Shown here: positions 1 through 12,993 of the stretch, piece after piece
Position numbering within the stretch: the first letter of the stretch is position 1
How the letters are laid out: each line of letters starts with the position of its first letter
NCBI GenBank assembly: GCA_945859605.1
Contig: OX243819.1
Coordinates: 7,542,419-7,606,418, forward strand
Length of the DNA: 64,000 nt
DNA from: Lumbricus rubellus
Lineage: Eukaryota; Annelida; Clitellata; Crassiclitellata; Lumbricidae
Direction: 5' to 3'
Notes under the pieces: model-generated
What the model was told of the DNA's origin: nothing
What the model saw: only the letters and a program-made list of their open reading frames with translations
Databases searched by the model: none
Program-made: the position numbers and the translations under genes

Positions 1-398
1 GGGGTTTTCTTGAACATGTATAATATGTTCAATTATAGAGCGCTGTGGAATACTCAGTATTAATTTTAGTGTAAGTGCTTCAAATTCATTTTATGTAGTA
101 ATTTGTATTGTCAGATTCCAATGCGAGGCATTTGATAGTACTTGTGTGAGGGTCTGACAGCAAAGGATGAAAGTTGTCTTGTTGTGAACACAGTATTCTA
201 ATTAAGGAATAGGTATTGAGAAGATATACTGAGTTAAGAATGATTTATGTATTTTATTCTTATGTTCTCATGGAGTTGATATGATAGGTATCAATCAGAG
301 GTGCCTCCAAATTGTGAAATTTTAGTTTTGATGATCATCTTATTATTTTAAGAGTGATCTTAGGTTTATTTATTTATATAAATTTATATTGTTTAAGT

Positions 399-508
399 AT
401 GTGCACTTGTTATAGCGCCCCTTCAAGCTCAGAGGCGCTCCCGACTACAGAGCGGATACTGCATAGGAGTTTCACGCCGAAGCACTGAGCAATTGTTTTG
501 GGCAAGGT
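399..508 (-). repeat. SINE fragment (3' half) upstream of the Kelch gene
   Basis: The + strand reads as the reverse complement of the 3' body of the tRNA-derived SINE found elsewhere in the window (full copies at 15701-15908 and 18037-18255), with the shared blocks TATAGCGCCCCTTCAAGCTC, AGAGGCGCTCCCGA and GAGTTTCACGCCGAAGC. The tRNA-like head is missing. It lies about 60 bp before the acceptor of the first coding exon, so it sits in the 5' UTR intron or promoter region of the Kelch gene. The rest of 1-571 shows nothing I recognise. Confidence 0.8.
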
Positions 509-594
509 TTTGGTTTCTTAGCAAGTAAGACATGATCTGATATTAAAGTGCAGTTGTTTGTTTTATTGCAGTGGTCTGATGTGGAAGGGATGAG

Positions 595-3500
595 ATGGAA
601 GAAGATAGCAATGATGAGCATTTCTATTCCTTCTGTCATACGGAACGTATGATGGAAAGAATGGAGGCGTATTTCTACCAGAACAAGGTCAGCTTACACC
701 ACATGGTTAATGAAACACAGAGGGGTTCACAAATATTGGGAAGATTTTTAGTGCAGATGTACCGATGAGATTGTATCACTTTGCCGTTTCCTTAATTAAT
801 GGGGTAAATATTTGTGATAATAACTTTAGAGAAGTACTTTAGTTTCTATTGCTTAAATTGCAATTTGTTGTTTGTTACTTCAGCTGTGTGATGTCACACT
901 GGTAGCGGGACATGTCCGAATTCCTGCGCACCGTTTAGTTCTCTGTGCTGCATCAGACTATTTTGCGGCCATGTTTAACAGCGGATTAAGCGAAACAAAT
1001 CTTGCTGAAGTCATTCTTAAGGACGTCGATCCAGATGCGCTGACGGTGCTCGTCAAATATGTCTATTCAGGTGATCACAAAATGTTTACACATGTTGCAT
1101 AATTTACTCGAGTATTATAGATTTAAATTTGTTTTCTAATTCAGTCATCCAACTTCATGAGAGGTTTCCTGGTCATATGTTGCTGTTAACTTTGTTGTCT
1201 CAAAACACAATTTTACCCGTGAACTGCAACAAAATATTTTTACTGACTGATGCAATTATTTGTTGTAATGGGATTTAGCATCATATTATTATAGGCTAGC
1301 ACAGTAGTTATCTTGAAGAGTTGCTATATAAATAGTGAGAATGAAGGAATGACTTTGGTTTACTCTAAAGAGCAGAGTGTTTACACATGTATGGGTCTTT
1401 TTGACCTCTGTATCTGGGATTTGAAGTCAGCAGTCTTTTGTTGTTTTTAAGCATTTTTATTCTTTCTGTCATACGGAATGTGTGAATCAAAGAATGGAGT
1501 CTTATTGAGCGTACCGTGTGACTATCAGAGACGAGCTGTTGTGCACTTTCTGAGTTGCTTAACTATCATGTTCGCACTAAAGTCAAAATTTTCAACTCCA
1601 GGTCATTCAGATGGACTGCTGTTGATGTAGTCATGTAGTAAATAATTGACTACCTGATCACAATCTGGTCTGTGTAAACAGTGTGTATGGGTGAACTATT
1701 GCGATGAAGACAGACTGATGCTGATTTGTTTAATTTCTCAGGCAAACTTGAAATCAAAGAGGAAACTGTTGAGAATCTTCTGTCGACATCTGCGCTTCTG
1801 CAGTTCAACAACGTTGTTACGGATTGTTCGGCTTTCCTCGTCAAGCGACTTCATCCTTCGAACTGCATTGGCATCAGTCGCTTCGCAGACTCTCAGGGAT
1901 GTCTCGAACTGCAACGAGTTGCCAACGACTTTGTCTCAGTAGGAGTCTTCATTGTTTCTTTATGTTCAGGTCATCAAGTTATGTAAAACTTTTTTAATGA
2001 CTCTGAGTACCAAGCAGAAGTTGTCCTTATTGAGATATATGGTTTACTTATTCAGCTTTCCTAGCTGAAGTTCCATAGCCCTTCCTTGATGATGAGCATA
2101 TACTAAAATGTATGGGTTATGTCCAAGTAAGCGTCTCGTTATATTCAGGGAAATATCTGGCTTATATTTTACATTTGACAACAAGTGAGACTCAAGCAGA
2201 AAACTTCTTTGAAAACATTTATGCAGATGTAAATTCGAAAGTCAGAATTGAAACACGAATGAATTAATAGTGAACTGGTACTGAATAAACTTTATTCAAA
2301 CTGAAGATTTTGACCAGTTTTGTCACTAAGTTATCACAAAGTTTTTTTGTCTTGAAAGTGTTGTTTTACTGATTATTTTATAAGTTTTTCTCTGCTTATA
2401 GCGAAGTAAACTAATTGGATGTTGCACTGTTGTTTGACGTGGCTCTCTGTTGTGCAGGAGAATTTTGTTGACGTCATCAATAACCAGGAATTCTTGTCGC
2501 TGCCGTCAGAGGAACTGGCAAAGCTGCTGACAAGGGATGACTTAAACGTTCCATCGGAGGAAATGGTTTTCCACAGTCTCACACTCTGGGCCAGACACAA
2601 TCGAAACAGTCTACAGTCTCTGCCGAAACTCCTCGAATGTGTTCGCTTGCCTTTGCTTTTACCTCAGGTTAGCAGCTCTATCTATTGCTTATGTGTATGT
2701 AACTATGCATGTATCTAATAATGAATTAATGTTGATAATAATATTCGTTTATTCATTTCAATATGATTATGCAAAATATTAGGTATTGTTTTAGACAAAA
2801 GTCAATTTTATGACTATTTGGTAGCGTGTTAGACGCCGATCTGTCTTACACGGGAGTTGAAATCTGAGTCAAGCTTATGGGGCGAGCAGGTATCAAACCC
2901 ATGTCCTTCTGTTCTTTGTGTCTTTGTTTTTACCATTCAACCATCACCAGCTGGTCTTATTCAGTATTGGTCTACGTTTGAAGTACTACAAATCATTGTG
3001 TCATTGGATTCATCAGTAAATTAACAATGGAAACTGAGGTTGGTTGATGGGATATGTGGTTAGAGTCTTTTGGTCAGTGATTCTTAAACTTACAGAGAAA
3101 GGCACTGCATGTCTTTCTAAAGGTCATCCTATCATGTATGTGACTGTTATTTCATTTAAGTTTCATCTAGTTTTTTTAATGACAAGCAATATGACTCATG
3201 CCCTAATGCAGTGTTGCGACTATTTCTACACCACTTATAAGCTATTTTTCATCTTTTTTGAAGAAAGAGACTGCACCTGAATAGTTTCTGAACAGGACTG
3301 AATAAGTTTTGACTTTCTGCCAGCCAGCTGTGACACTCATAGAGCAGGTTCAAGGCACCCTTTGGTGTCACAAGATTCACTGTGATAGTGATTTTTTTAA
3401 TTCAGAATTTTTATGGATTTATTTTGTTAGTTTCTTGTGGACCAAGTGCAGAACAACGAGTTTCTGCACGATGACCTTCAGTGCCAGCTGCTCATCATGG

Positions 3501-3703
3501 AAGCGATGAAATACCATTTGCTGCCGGAGAGACGTCTTTCCATGCAGAGCACACTCACCAGACCACGAAACTCCACCGTTGGAGTTCTGTATGCTGTGGG
3601 AGGCATGGACTCCGCTAAAGGTTGACTTCCAATTGAACTTCGTGAATCTTACTCTCATTGATGTAGACCTATCTCTTGCACATGATTAGTTATCTTTTAG
3701 AGG

Positions 3704-3747
<44 letters not shown>

Positions 3748-6700
3748 GCTGTCAATGAATGAATGAGCTGTCTCAACCTGACTCAACTTTTCTTGTAAGT
3801 TTACTGCTCTGTCATCGCCATTTTTTAAACACTGTTGCCATATCCTATGGTGTCAATGCCAGTAGTCATGTGAATGGTTGCTTCAGATCCCCATGTCCAG
3901 ACCTACTAATCACAATACTAATAGCTCCTGCAGCATTCTAATAGCAATGACAAGGCAATTTTACAAGGACATTTGCAGTGAATTAGGACATAAATTGTTT
4001 TGTAGAGTGGAGTGTACACGTTTAAGCTTCCTTCCTAATATAGCTACTGTTTGTTGATCTTGAGAAAATCTTTTACTCGCAATTGCTCAGCCAAACCGTG
4101 TGATGCTCGGTCATTTAGATATTGTTACTTGATAATTGCATTATAATTATCTCTTTAAATTATTTGCTGTGGATAGGGCCAGCACTTTGTCTTTCTGTAT
4201 AGACATGCATTCTGCACTGGGCAAGTGAATATGTGGGACAAGCTATGAAAAAAGGATTTGATTCAGGTGCTGTTGATGTTATATGTGTAAGCGTTGGTGA
4301 GACTGGATGTGTGTGTGTGGTTGTTTAGGAGCGGTGAGCATGGAAAAGTACGACCTGCGGACGAATCGATGGACGCAGATGGAGAACATGAACGGCAGAC
4401 GACTTCAGTTCGGCATTGCTGTCATCGACGACGTTCTTTACGTCGTTGGAGGTCGAGATGGACTGAAGACTCTGAACACCGTGGAATGTTACGATCCGAA
4501 GAAGAAGATCTGGTCTCTGCTGATGCCTATGGGAACACATCGACACGGTCTAGGTTGACTTCTTATTCTTCTTCTTCATCTTCTTATGAAGCATGACTTA
4601 TGCGTCTGGTCTCAGGGTGAATTATCACAAATATGACCCTCCAGTCCTATGTCTATTTAAAAAGAATTATACTGGTCACTCAATATGCTGGGCGTCTAGA
4701 TTACCAAAAATGTTTGGTTCCACATTCCGTATATTCAGACACTTTGTATACCGGCCGATCATCTCTTCTCTTACGTTAATCCTTTTTTCATCGTTTGGGA
4801 TTGCACAGCTCATGTGAGTCAGCTAAGCAAGCATCTAGTGACAAAGGGGATAAATTTCTGTTCTAACGCATTTTCATGGCTATCCACATTGTAAATGACA
4901 GTGGTCCAGGACAATTCGTCCTATTAACATTTTACCATATCGTGCATTTATTCTGTATCGTGTATGTTGATGGTTGATTGTCTTGCATTTGCTCATTGCA
5001 TCTGGATGTGTGTGTGTGTGTTGCAGGGGTTGCGGCGTTGAAGGGTCCGATGTATGCGGTCGGAGGTCATGACGGATGGTCGTATCTGAACACGGTTGAG
5101 AGGTGGGATCCTCAGGCAAAGCAGTGGAGCTACGTGGCACCAATGTCGACCCCACGCAGCACTGTCGGAGTCGCTGTCCTCTTGAACAGGTCAGTCGGTT
5201 CACTCAGTCAGTCATGACGTCCGTCAGTCAGTCATGACATCAGTCAGTCAGTCATGACGTCAGTCAGTCATGACGTCAGTCAGTCCTTCTTTAAAGGAAC
5301 TGGGCTTCCACCGAATCATTGAACTTGAACTCTAACAGTTTCTGTTTTTGTGGCATATATAGATGCACAATTGCACATCTAGATGTTGGTTTAATATGGT
5401 TTATGTTAAATGTCCAACTAAGACTAAGACTACTGAAAGGACCTTTCATCCATTCAACATGGAATCATGGACGGTATAAGTTATTCCCTTCCCATTGAAC
5501 CCTGCCACTGCTCGTACTTTGGCAGTGCCAGTCCCAAGCCTGGAGAAAGGAGGAGGGTGACATTAATCACATTTGATAGGACATAGTGCCATCAAACAGC
5601 AACAAGCAACCCTTCTCATAAGATGGCTTCTGTGAAGGGATCTTGACCCAGCTCTTCACACACAGAACTTGGTTGTCTAGCAATAACAGCACTAATTGTA
5701 AAGAATTATGTCTATTTGTTTATTTCCATTAGCAACAGGCATGGTGCAGTTGGTGCGCATTAACAGTACGTACGGCTGGTTGTAATTATGTTTGTTAGTA
5801 TTTGTCTTTAGATGACTTTCTTATTTTTCCCTTAAATCCATTTAAAGAAGCTTCTAAATAGCGCTTTGTGCTATCTGCCATATTGTAACCATTGATGAAT
5901 TTGCTGATGACAATCAATTAATGAAAGTGTTTTTGTTTTTCGTTTTAGATTGTACGCTGTAGGAGGACGGGACGGAAGTTCTTGCCTTCGATCTGTTGAA
6001 TCTTTTGATCCGCACACAAACAAATGGGTGCTCTGTTCTCCCATGTCTAAGCGCAGGGGTGGGGTCGGGGTGGCGGCGTGCAATGGATTTCTTTATGCTG
6101 TTGGCGGCCATGATGCACCCGCAAGCAATCCGACTTCTAGTCGCTTTGACTGTGTCGAAAGGCAAGTAGCAATCAATAATATTTGTCTCCTTAATAGGTT
6201 ATTATTGTTATTGCTATTATTATTATTGCTATTATCGTTATTGTTATCACTATTCACGAGATCAGCATAGGACAGAAAAGCAGCGTATGCAGCCTCACTT
6301 ATTATGCTCAAGTTTTTCTTGAAGTGTGGCTTTATAAATGTCTGATTAGAAATGACAAAATGGGCACAACAAATATGGCTACCTAACGGATCCAAGTATT
6401 GTCATTTCATTTCTGATATTCACTAGCTTTAAAGTTTTATGCATTTTTTAAGTTAATTCATTTTGCCTGTAGACATTCTTTCGGATCTAGGTTTTCTTAT
6501 TGCAAAAGCATTCAGTGCTGCACAATGCTTTTTAAATCTGGCTTACATGGGAATAGTGGGCTTGACGTCATTATGATCGGGATTTTCATGCATCATCACT
6601 CAGTTGATGCCTTGTGTGTTTGATATTAGAACGATTGATTTGACAAACGAATGAAATAATAATTCATCTAAATAATAAAGAATCTATCTGAATAATTCAC

Positions 6701-8218
6701 GAAGTCTGAGTCTTTCTGGTTGAGCTGATTTTGCATCTATAGATGTATATGTGTAAATGATTGATGAGCGAATGCTATTGGTTGTCGTGATGATGCAACA
6801 GATTCGATCCAAAGACGGATACATGGACAACGGTTGCACCGATCAGTTCTCCTCGCGATGCGGTCGGCGTCTGTGTTCTCGGTGGCAAACTCTATGCAGT
6901 TGGTGGATACGACGGACAGCAATATCTCAGTGACGTCGAATGCTACGACTCACAGCTTAACGAATGGACAGCGGTTAGTCTTACTTACTTATGTACGTCA
7001 GAAATCGACTGTTGAACTCTTGTAGCACATTTCCCGCATGACTTCCCCAGCATTGTTAGTCCACTGAGAGGCAGTCTTGTGGTTGTGGAAGTCCAGATGT
7101 GATAGCACTGCCATACTTGTTTCTCTGGTAGCTTTACAGCGGTTATTGACATGACATAATGATGCACTGTCAATCATCTGGTGAACGGTCTTAACTGATC
7201 ACCACTGTCAGTGCTTACTGTCACACTGGTCCAACTGATCTTTATCTAATCACTGCCAGCATGCCTAACGAATGTCTTTTGTTCTCTTTCTATGAACCTA
7301 CAATAGTTTAATCCTTTCTGTTACACTTAGGGCTAAATTTAAACTGACTTATGAAGCTCGTTGTGTAGCAGTCTTTATGAACTCATTCATCATTAGTATC
7401 ATTACTCCACATACATAAGTCCACACAGCGTCTGCTCTCATCACATACAGATCTATTATATTGTGATGTACAACTGTCTTTCACTGTTACACATGTTTCC
7501 CGCTGTCTCTGATCCACCTACGATCCACGCTGCTGTTGATTCAATCTGCCATCCAGTATAGATTTCACTTCAGCACAATACAATGTTCCATAGCCAGTCT
7601 TTTCTTAACTTGATCTCACAAGTTTAGGACTTCTGACCTTTGCTACGTACTGCATAGCAGTTTGCCCTCTGCAGACAGAGAGTAATTTAACATTCTTAGA
7701 GCATTTGACGGCAATATATTTTAGTTTTGTAGCTATTTATATCGAATTTAAAAAATAATTTGTGTCTAGATGTATTTAATAATTAAATATTTTAAGCACT
7801 CATGCAAGTAGCCATGGTATAAATTATTCTAGTCTTTTAGTTAGCATTTTCCTGCATTATTCTTTTCTACTGAACCTAATTCCTTGAAATCATCTGTGAG
7901 TTTTTCCTCAAGTCTTCTAGATGGATTTTTCTATATCGAGATTTCATCAAGTCTTTTACTTCCTATCTTTTCTGCTATTTGTTTCATTTCAATATACATG
8001 CGTACTGCGTAGGTTTGCTATTCTTTCTCATTGAATTACAATGTTTATTATTCATATCTCTCGGTGCTATATAAGTATCAGATAAAGTTGTACATTTGTT
8101 TAGTTTATTGGTATGGACGAGAAGGATATGTAGGAAACTGTTGGTGTTGGTCTTTTAGGTTTCGTCTCTCTGCACGGGTCGCGCTGGTGCGTGCGTAGTT
8201 CACCTACACAACTGTTAA
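595..8218 (+). CDS. KLHL5: KLHL1/4/5-family BTB-BACK-Kelch protein, complete, 10 coding exons
   Basis: Predicted 569-aa protein. Exons: 595-687, 884-1070, 1742-1938, 2458-2667, 3431-3620, 4329-4553, 5027-5189, 5949-6161, 6802-6973, 8159-8218; all phases agree. The family serves as substrate adaptors for Cullin-3 ubiquitin ligases or as actin-associated scaffolds. Exons 1-3 encode the BTB domain ([20 protein letters not shown]), exons 3-5 the BACK domain ([31 protein letters not shown]), and exons 5-10 six Kelch blades with repeated VGG motifs ([75 protein letters not shown]), closing with GRAGACVV just before the stop. These blades closely match vertebrate KLHL4/5/1. An in-frame TGA at 577-579 supports ATG 595; vertebrate members carry longer N termini. 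The intron after 6161 begins with GC rather than GT. Whether this is the single ancestor-like copy of KLHL1/4/5 is inference. Confidence 0.93.
1450..1507 (+). pseudogene. Decayed duplicate of Kelch coding exon 1
   Basis: This 58-bp stretch in intron 2 matches exon 1 at 617-674 with about ten substitutions (shared block TTCTGTCATACGGAA; AAAGAATGGAG). In the matching frame it reads like the exon-1 peptide (FYSFCHTE) but runs into TGA after SY, and no donor follows. I read it as a relic of a local tandem duplication of the first coding exon. Confidence 0.75.
3705..3744. repeat. (TA)n microsatellite in Kelch intron 5
   Basis: About 20 uninterrupted TA units shortly after the donor of the intron following exon 3431-3620. 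The remainder of this intron shows no other feature. Confidence 0.95.
5205..5287. repeat. Tandem GTCAGTCATGAC repeats containing CRE octamers
   Basis: The start of the intron after exon 5027-5189 consists of short tandem units built from GTCAGT and CATGACGT. The perfect CRE palindrome TGACGTCA occurs at 5255-5262 and 5271-5278, with near copies at 5214 and 5235. It may be a simple-sequence expansion with fortuitous CREB/ATF-like sites. Confidence 0.8.
5506..5660. repeat. Dispersed repeat also present near 45300
   Basis: The segment GTGCCAGTCCCAAGC followed by an AAAGGAGGAGGG-type run recurs at about 45328-45360, along with a CAACCCTTCTC-type downstream block. The two copies share order and orientation, so this is an interspersed repeat of an unidentified family in the Kelch gene intron. 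Confidence 0.6.
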
Positions 8219-11062
8219 ACTCATCAGACCAGAACACGTGCAACTACTGACCTTTCTTCACCAAATACTCTTATGCTCTGTTGTTCTTGACAGTTGGTTG
8301 CATTTCCCACTCTCTTAATTGAACCTTTGTGGAGAGTTTGGTGAGGGATGAAATGGTTTCAGCATGGTCTTTCAGATATTATATATAACAACAGCCTATG
8401 GTCAGTTTTAGGGTTTGGCCGATTAACATTATTTTAGCCATTTTTTGCCGATTCCGGATTTCATCCAATTAAGCAGCAAAATCTACTTTGATTTGGTTCA
8501 TGAGCACTAATTTAATTTTTTTATGTGTCTATATAAATTAGTGCCAAGCAGTTGACTTGATTTATTATTAATTATTAAATTTTGAATACTTTTTGCAGAC
8601 GTGAGATTTTAGTACGTTACCCTAGACATCGTGTGTTACTCTGCAATTGCTAAAATAAAAATGCAGAATCTCGTCTGTTCTCATGGGATGTAATTTAAAC
8701 GAGAGTTTATGCACTGATGAAGTATTTAAAATAACTAGCTGGAAAGCATAATTTGGCATGTTTTTAAAAATAAAATTCATCGTTGTTAACCTTATGGCTA
8801 AAGAAAAGAAACTGACTGCAGCCATTTTTTCATGCATCTACTCATGTTTATCATTTTGCACTGAATTTTTTAATGATATGTTAAACAGGTGACTAATGTT
8901 TTATGTTAGAAAAAGAAATTATTTTTTGTCAAAACTATTCTTTTGGTATTTGTGTCGGTGTTCAATCTGTACCTTTTCCAGTTGATTGGTCTGGGAGTTA
9001 ATCTGGCAAACAACAATTTCCATATCAAACCATATCAGCCAAACCCTAATAATTTATTCAACTTGAAAATTTTCTGACTTGCAATTCTTTGCTTAAGACT
9101 TATTTGGATCGGTGGTTCACTTAGGATGTTTTAAACAACTATTAGATGACATGCACCTTGGTTTGTTGTGGCTTCTCTTCAGGTTGGTAGTAGCTGGGTT
9201 TCTGTGGCTCCAGTGTACAGTGTTGTCCCGCTTATGGGCAACCCATTTATAGGCAAATCTGCTTAATGCGTGGCAACACCATTCCACCTGATACTACTTG
9301 ATACTAACACACTGGACATGTTAGCGCATGATAATTGGACTTATGTTGTGCTACATGGTAAAACAATGTAATCATTTGACAATGAACTGCATCGGCATAC
9401 GTTTTAATATGCGTTATTATTGGATTGGATTAATATGCAAGATGCCCACAGATTGAATGTAGAATGCCAGATATGCCAACATTGAAAGAAAATGTTACCT
9501 ATCGATAGAATTCGTGAATGCATTGTTTGATGACCCCTCTCCTGAAACACTATTCACAGACTATGTCCAGTAACAAAGTATCCCAGATATTTAGATATTT
9601 TTGCTACTTGTACCATTGCCTGCCATAGACATTCAGCTGATACAGACTGACTGTCAAAGCTGGATGTGAATCTGTGGTGCTGTTATTCAGTTTGTTTGAC
9701 CGATGTAATTTAACGTTTCAAATTCTAATATATCTGCAATATTGAAATTGGTCTAAACTGTTTGGGAAACTTCCTTTATTAATTTGTCTGCCTGTGGGAC
9801 AATTCAGTCATGTGGTCTGGAATGCATGGAACAAAGGAGTTTAGAACAAAGTTTGGTGAAGGTTATTCCCAGGTTTTCTGTAGCTCTGAATATATATTTG
9901 AGGAATTGATAAAATTTTACGATAAAGACCAACTATTGAGATACACGTTTTTGCATGAAAATAGGAACAATTTTAAGTTCTTTTTCATAGCAAAAGCTAC
10001 CAGTTGATAACTTGCAATTTGTTTAACTGTGTATGTTGTGTAACAAGTGCATCTTCCACATATGATTTTTCTGCAATTTGAATAAACCTTAAAGTTAGTC
10101 ATTATGTGATTTGTCAGTTTTGATTGATAGGTAATGCTGCAAATGTATTTCATGCTGTGTACATTGATAACACAATGGAAATGTAATGAAATGTATAATG
10201 CCATAATCTGGTTCTGTATCTGAAACTTTCTTATTGTTATATTGTTAAGTGCTGAAATGAACTTTGTTAACAAAAGTGCTACAAGTGCCATGCTTTGAAG
10301 TAACTATGTCGTACAGATTGTTTTTGATGCATGATTTGTACTGTTACTCTTGTGACCAAAAGTTTATTACTTTTTTAGAAATACACTTGCAAGTTTTGTT
10401 GTGCATTTTGTGCTTCAGCCAGTTGTTTCTGTGTTCAGTGCTTTTAGGTTATCACTGCCAAATAGCATTTTTGACACAATTAATAAGCGGAGTTTGAAGG
10501 CTTCCCAAGCATTACTTTGTGTATGCTGTTGTTGGCTTTCAGTAATGTTTTTTACTTTTATCAACTATATGTATTATCTTTTGATGGCAAGTTCAACGAA
10601 TCGTCATTTTATCACAATGGACGACACGATCCTATTGATACCACGATATCTCTTTGCTATAGCCTTGGTTATTAAATTTGTAATTTGTATGGCTTAACCA
10701 TAATTCTTAAGCATTTATTGTATTTAGATCTGCTTCCACTGCACTAGTCGTTCACAATGTTTCTCAGTAGTGTCCGGTTCTCAGAATTATGTCTTTACCC
10801 ACCCCAAATAAATGCCACTGTAGGCTTTTGAGTCGAAAGTTAATCGTGCTTTTGAGTCTAGAGTTGCTCGACAATGTGCCCCATTCTTCAACAAAATGAT
10901 TGTTATTTGACAATGTAATCTACTTATTTTGCATTGCATGTTCAATGATTCATACTCTGTTTGTAACGTAATGGACCATTTGTTTGAACTTGTGGTTTTT
11001 CTTCTTATTAGAGCACGCATCTGCAATGCAACAGAGTGTTTTATAGAAACTGCCAACAGATC
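8219..11062. other. Intergenic/3' UTR region after the Kelch gene
   Basis: AT-rich sequence between the convergent Kelch and MRPL22 genes. Open frames around 9810-10700 are short, lack family resemblance and carry no splice-linked partners. The Kelch 3' UTR must lie in the first part, but I cannot fix a poly(A) site. The only structured element I see is the inverted-repeat element at 8411-9047. Confidence 0.6.
8411..9047. mobile_element. TIR element with TA flanks (Tc1/mariner-type MITE candidate)
   Basis: The left end GGGTTTGGCCGAT and the right end (reverse complement GGGTTTGGCTGAT) form 13-bp inverted repeats with one mismatch. Each is flanked by TA, as expected for a TA target duplication. 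The 637-bp interior has no transposase-like frame. The superfamily is tentative because only the ends and TA flanks support it. Confidence 0.5.
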
Positions 11063-11741
11063 GTCATCTTCGCGTATGTCCATTTTTTCAAAATCGAATT
11101 TAGACTTCATTTGTAGCAAAAAAATTGTTTATCTTTCTTCACTGTTAACCGTTAGGAGATACGACAAGTCGTTTTAAAGATATTCAACGAAAACTACTTG
11201 TCGTATGTTAAATTTCAGTGTTGTTTTGTCGTATCTCCAATTTATTTTGCCGTATCTCCAGTGCCGCATTCACGGTTTAAAAGTGCATTGTTGTATGTCC
11301 AGAGAAAGCTCGTCGTTGATTGGACGAAGGAGATACGACATCCCACTTCGTTGGATCATAGTGTTGTATGTCCAGGGAATGAAAACGTTCTTTTATTTAA
11401 AAAAGGGTATTAAACTTGCAAAAATTGAAACGAACACAGTCTCAAATGATTGTGTATTGCTTTCTTTTATTATTTCATTTTTTTCAAATTTCTCACATCA
11501 GGATGACTTGCAATTGATTTAAATCCATTTTATACAACATTTTTCAAAATTTCACAAAAACCATTCTAAGTTTCAGTTTAATTTTAATGCAACATCCTTT
11601 AATTAATGTCGATGCTTTATAATATGACGTATTTGCCTGAAGTTTTATTGCACTGAATATCTTTTTTTGGCGTCCAAAGTTGCGAAACTTCTACCTCGAT
11701 TTTTCTCGGAATTCACAAAAGTGGACATATGCGAAGATGAC
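11063..11741. mobile_element. TIR element with internal GTATCTCC/GTATGTCC motifs
   Basis: Left end GTCATCTTCGCGTATGTCCA and right end (reverse complement GTCATCTTCGCATATGTCCA) are nearly perfect 20-bp inverted repeats 679 bp apart. Inside, GAGATACGAC or its complement and GTATGTCC recur several times between 11155 and 11375. No coding potential and no clear target duplication. Non-autonomous DNA transposon of unknown superfamily. Confidence 0.55.
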
Positions 11742-11764
11742 TCTCAGGCGACGAGATTCATTCA

Positions 11765-12571
11765 TTCATTCATTCATTCAGAGCATTTATATAGCGCCCC
11801 TTAAAGAAACTACTCAGAGGCGCTCCCAGCCCAACCACGAACAAAGAAAAAAGACTTGAGGGACTTGTAGAACGCAGCCGGATGGACCACAAGTAGTGAG
11901 CGAAGCGTGACCGGGAGGTCATTCCAGACAGTAGGCCCCATGACCGAGAAAGCACGGCGCTGCTTAATAGCCAAGCGAGCCCGCGGGACCAGAAGCTCAC
12001 CTTTAGACGAAGAGCGAAGTACACGACGCGCTGCAACGTCAGAGACTGGACAGCACAGATCACGCAAGTATGACGGAGCACAGCCAAGGACACAGCGAGA
12101 GACCACAGCAGCAATGCGGTATAAGATCCGCTGGGACACAGGCAGCCAGTGCAACACATCACGCATATAGGCAGAGACAGGCGCAAATTTAGGAAGCCGC
12201 CCAATAAGGCGAGCAGCTGAGCGCAAGACGCGATCAAGTCGCCCCAGGACCCCAAGGGGAAGACCAACAAGTAAGGAACAACAGTTGTCAATTCGACTTG
12301 TAACAAAGGCGTGGACAAGGACGACGACCGCATCGTGAGAGAGAGAACGGGAGACCACCCGGAGCTAACGAAGCTGGTAATAGGCACTCCTCGCAACCAA
12401 GTTCACATGCTGGGACAGAGTAAGTTCAGAATCGAGGGTGAGACCCAGATCACGAACTGTGAGGGAAAAGGTGATATGAGGAAAGAGCAGAGCAAGTTGG
12501 GAAAGGTCAATACCCTGGAGTTGTCTACGGCCACCCAACCAAATAAGATGTAAAAACTTGACTTGCAACAA
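11765..12571 (-). mobile_element. L2/CR1-like LINE, 3' end (RT C-terminal region, frameshifted)
   Basis: Minus-strand frames at 12571-12365 and 12358-11810 read as the region after the reverse transcriptase core of CR1/L2-group LINEs. Recognisable motifs are VRDLGLTLDSELT, VHAFVTSRIDNCCSLL, LHWLPVSQRILYRI, APSYLRDL and GPTVWNDLP. The two frames are offset near 12360, so the copy is broken. After the stop, the 3' tail reads AGGGGCGCTATATAAATGCT followed by tandem TGAATGAA units, the tail style of L2-type elements. The copy is 5'-truncated, as usual for target-primed reverse transcription. The tail is shared with the SINE family of this window. Confidence 0.85.
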
Positions 12572-12993
12572 ACTGAAAATGCTTCATGATAGATACATTC
12601 ATGATAGATACATTTATGGACATTAGTCCAGATTCCAGCAAAGACTGTCCCAGACAGAAAAGTAACATGTCTCCATAATCAGATCTCTTGCTTTAGTGTC
12701 CATTGGTGTTGGGCAACCATGGTTAGTTGATACCTAAGTTCTACCTTTTCTGTATTGAAACGAGTGATAAATGGAGCTCAGCCATTCTCAGTACATGCAA
12801 TATTTAAAAATTTAAGCGAGCACACCTTACTTTACCAAACAAGATATGGACCACTGTTACTTAGATCTTCAATGTCTAAGTATGGTTCGAACAAACGTTT
12901 AACTCTAAAATAGCAGAGCTATCTATAAATTGCTGATGGAGTTTAACCAAAGCATCATTCTGTCAAGTTCTTGATGTCATTGAAACTGATTGG

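Noticed and set aside
9810..10697. Small genes in the AT-rich spacer after the Kelch gene
   Set aside because: The frames are short, overlap each other on both strands, show no family motifs and lack convincing splice sites.
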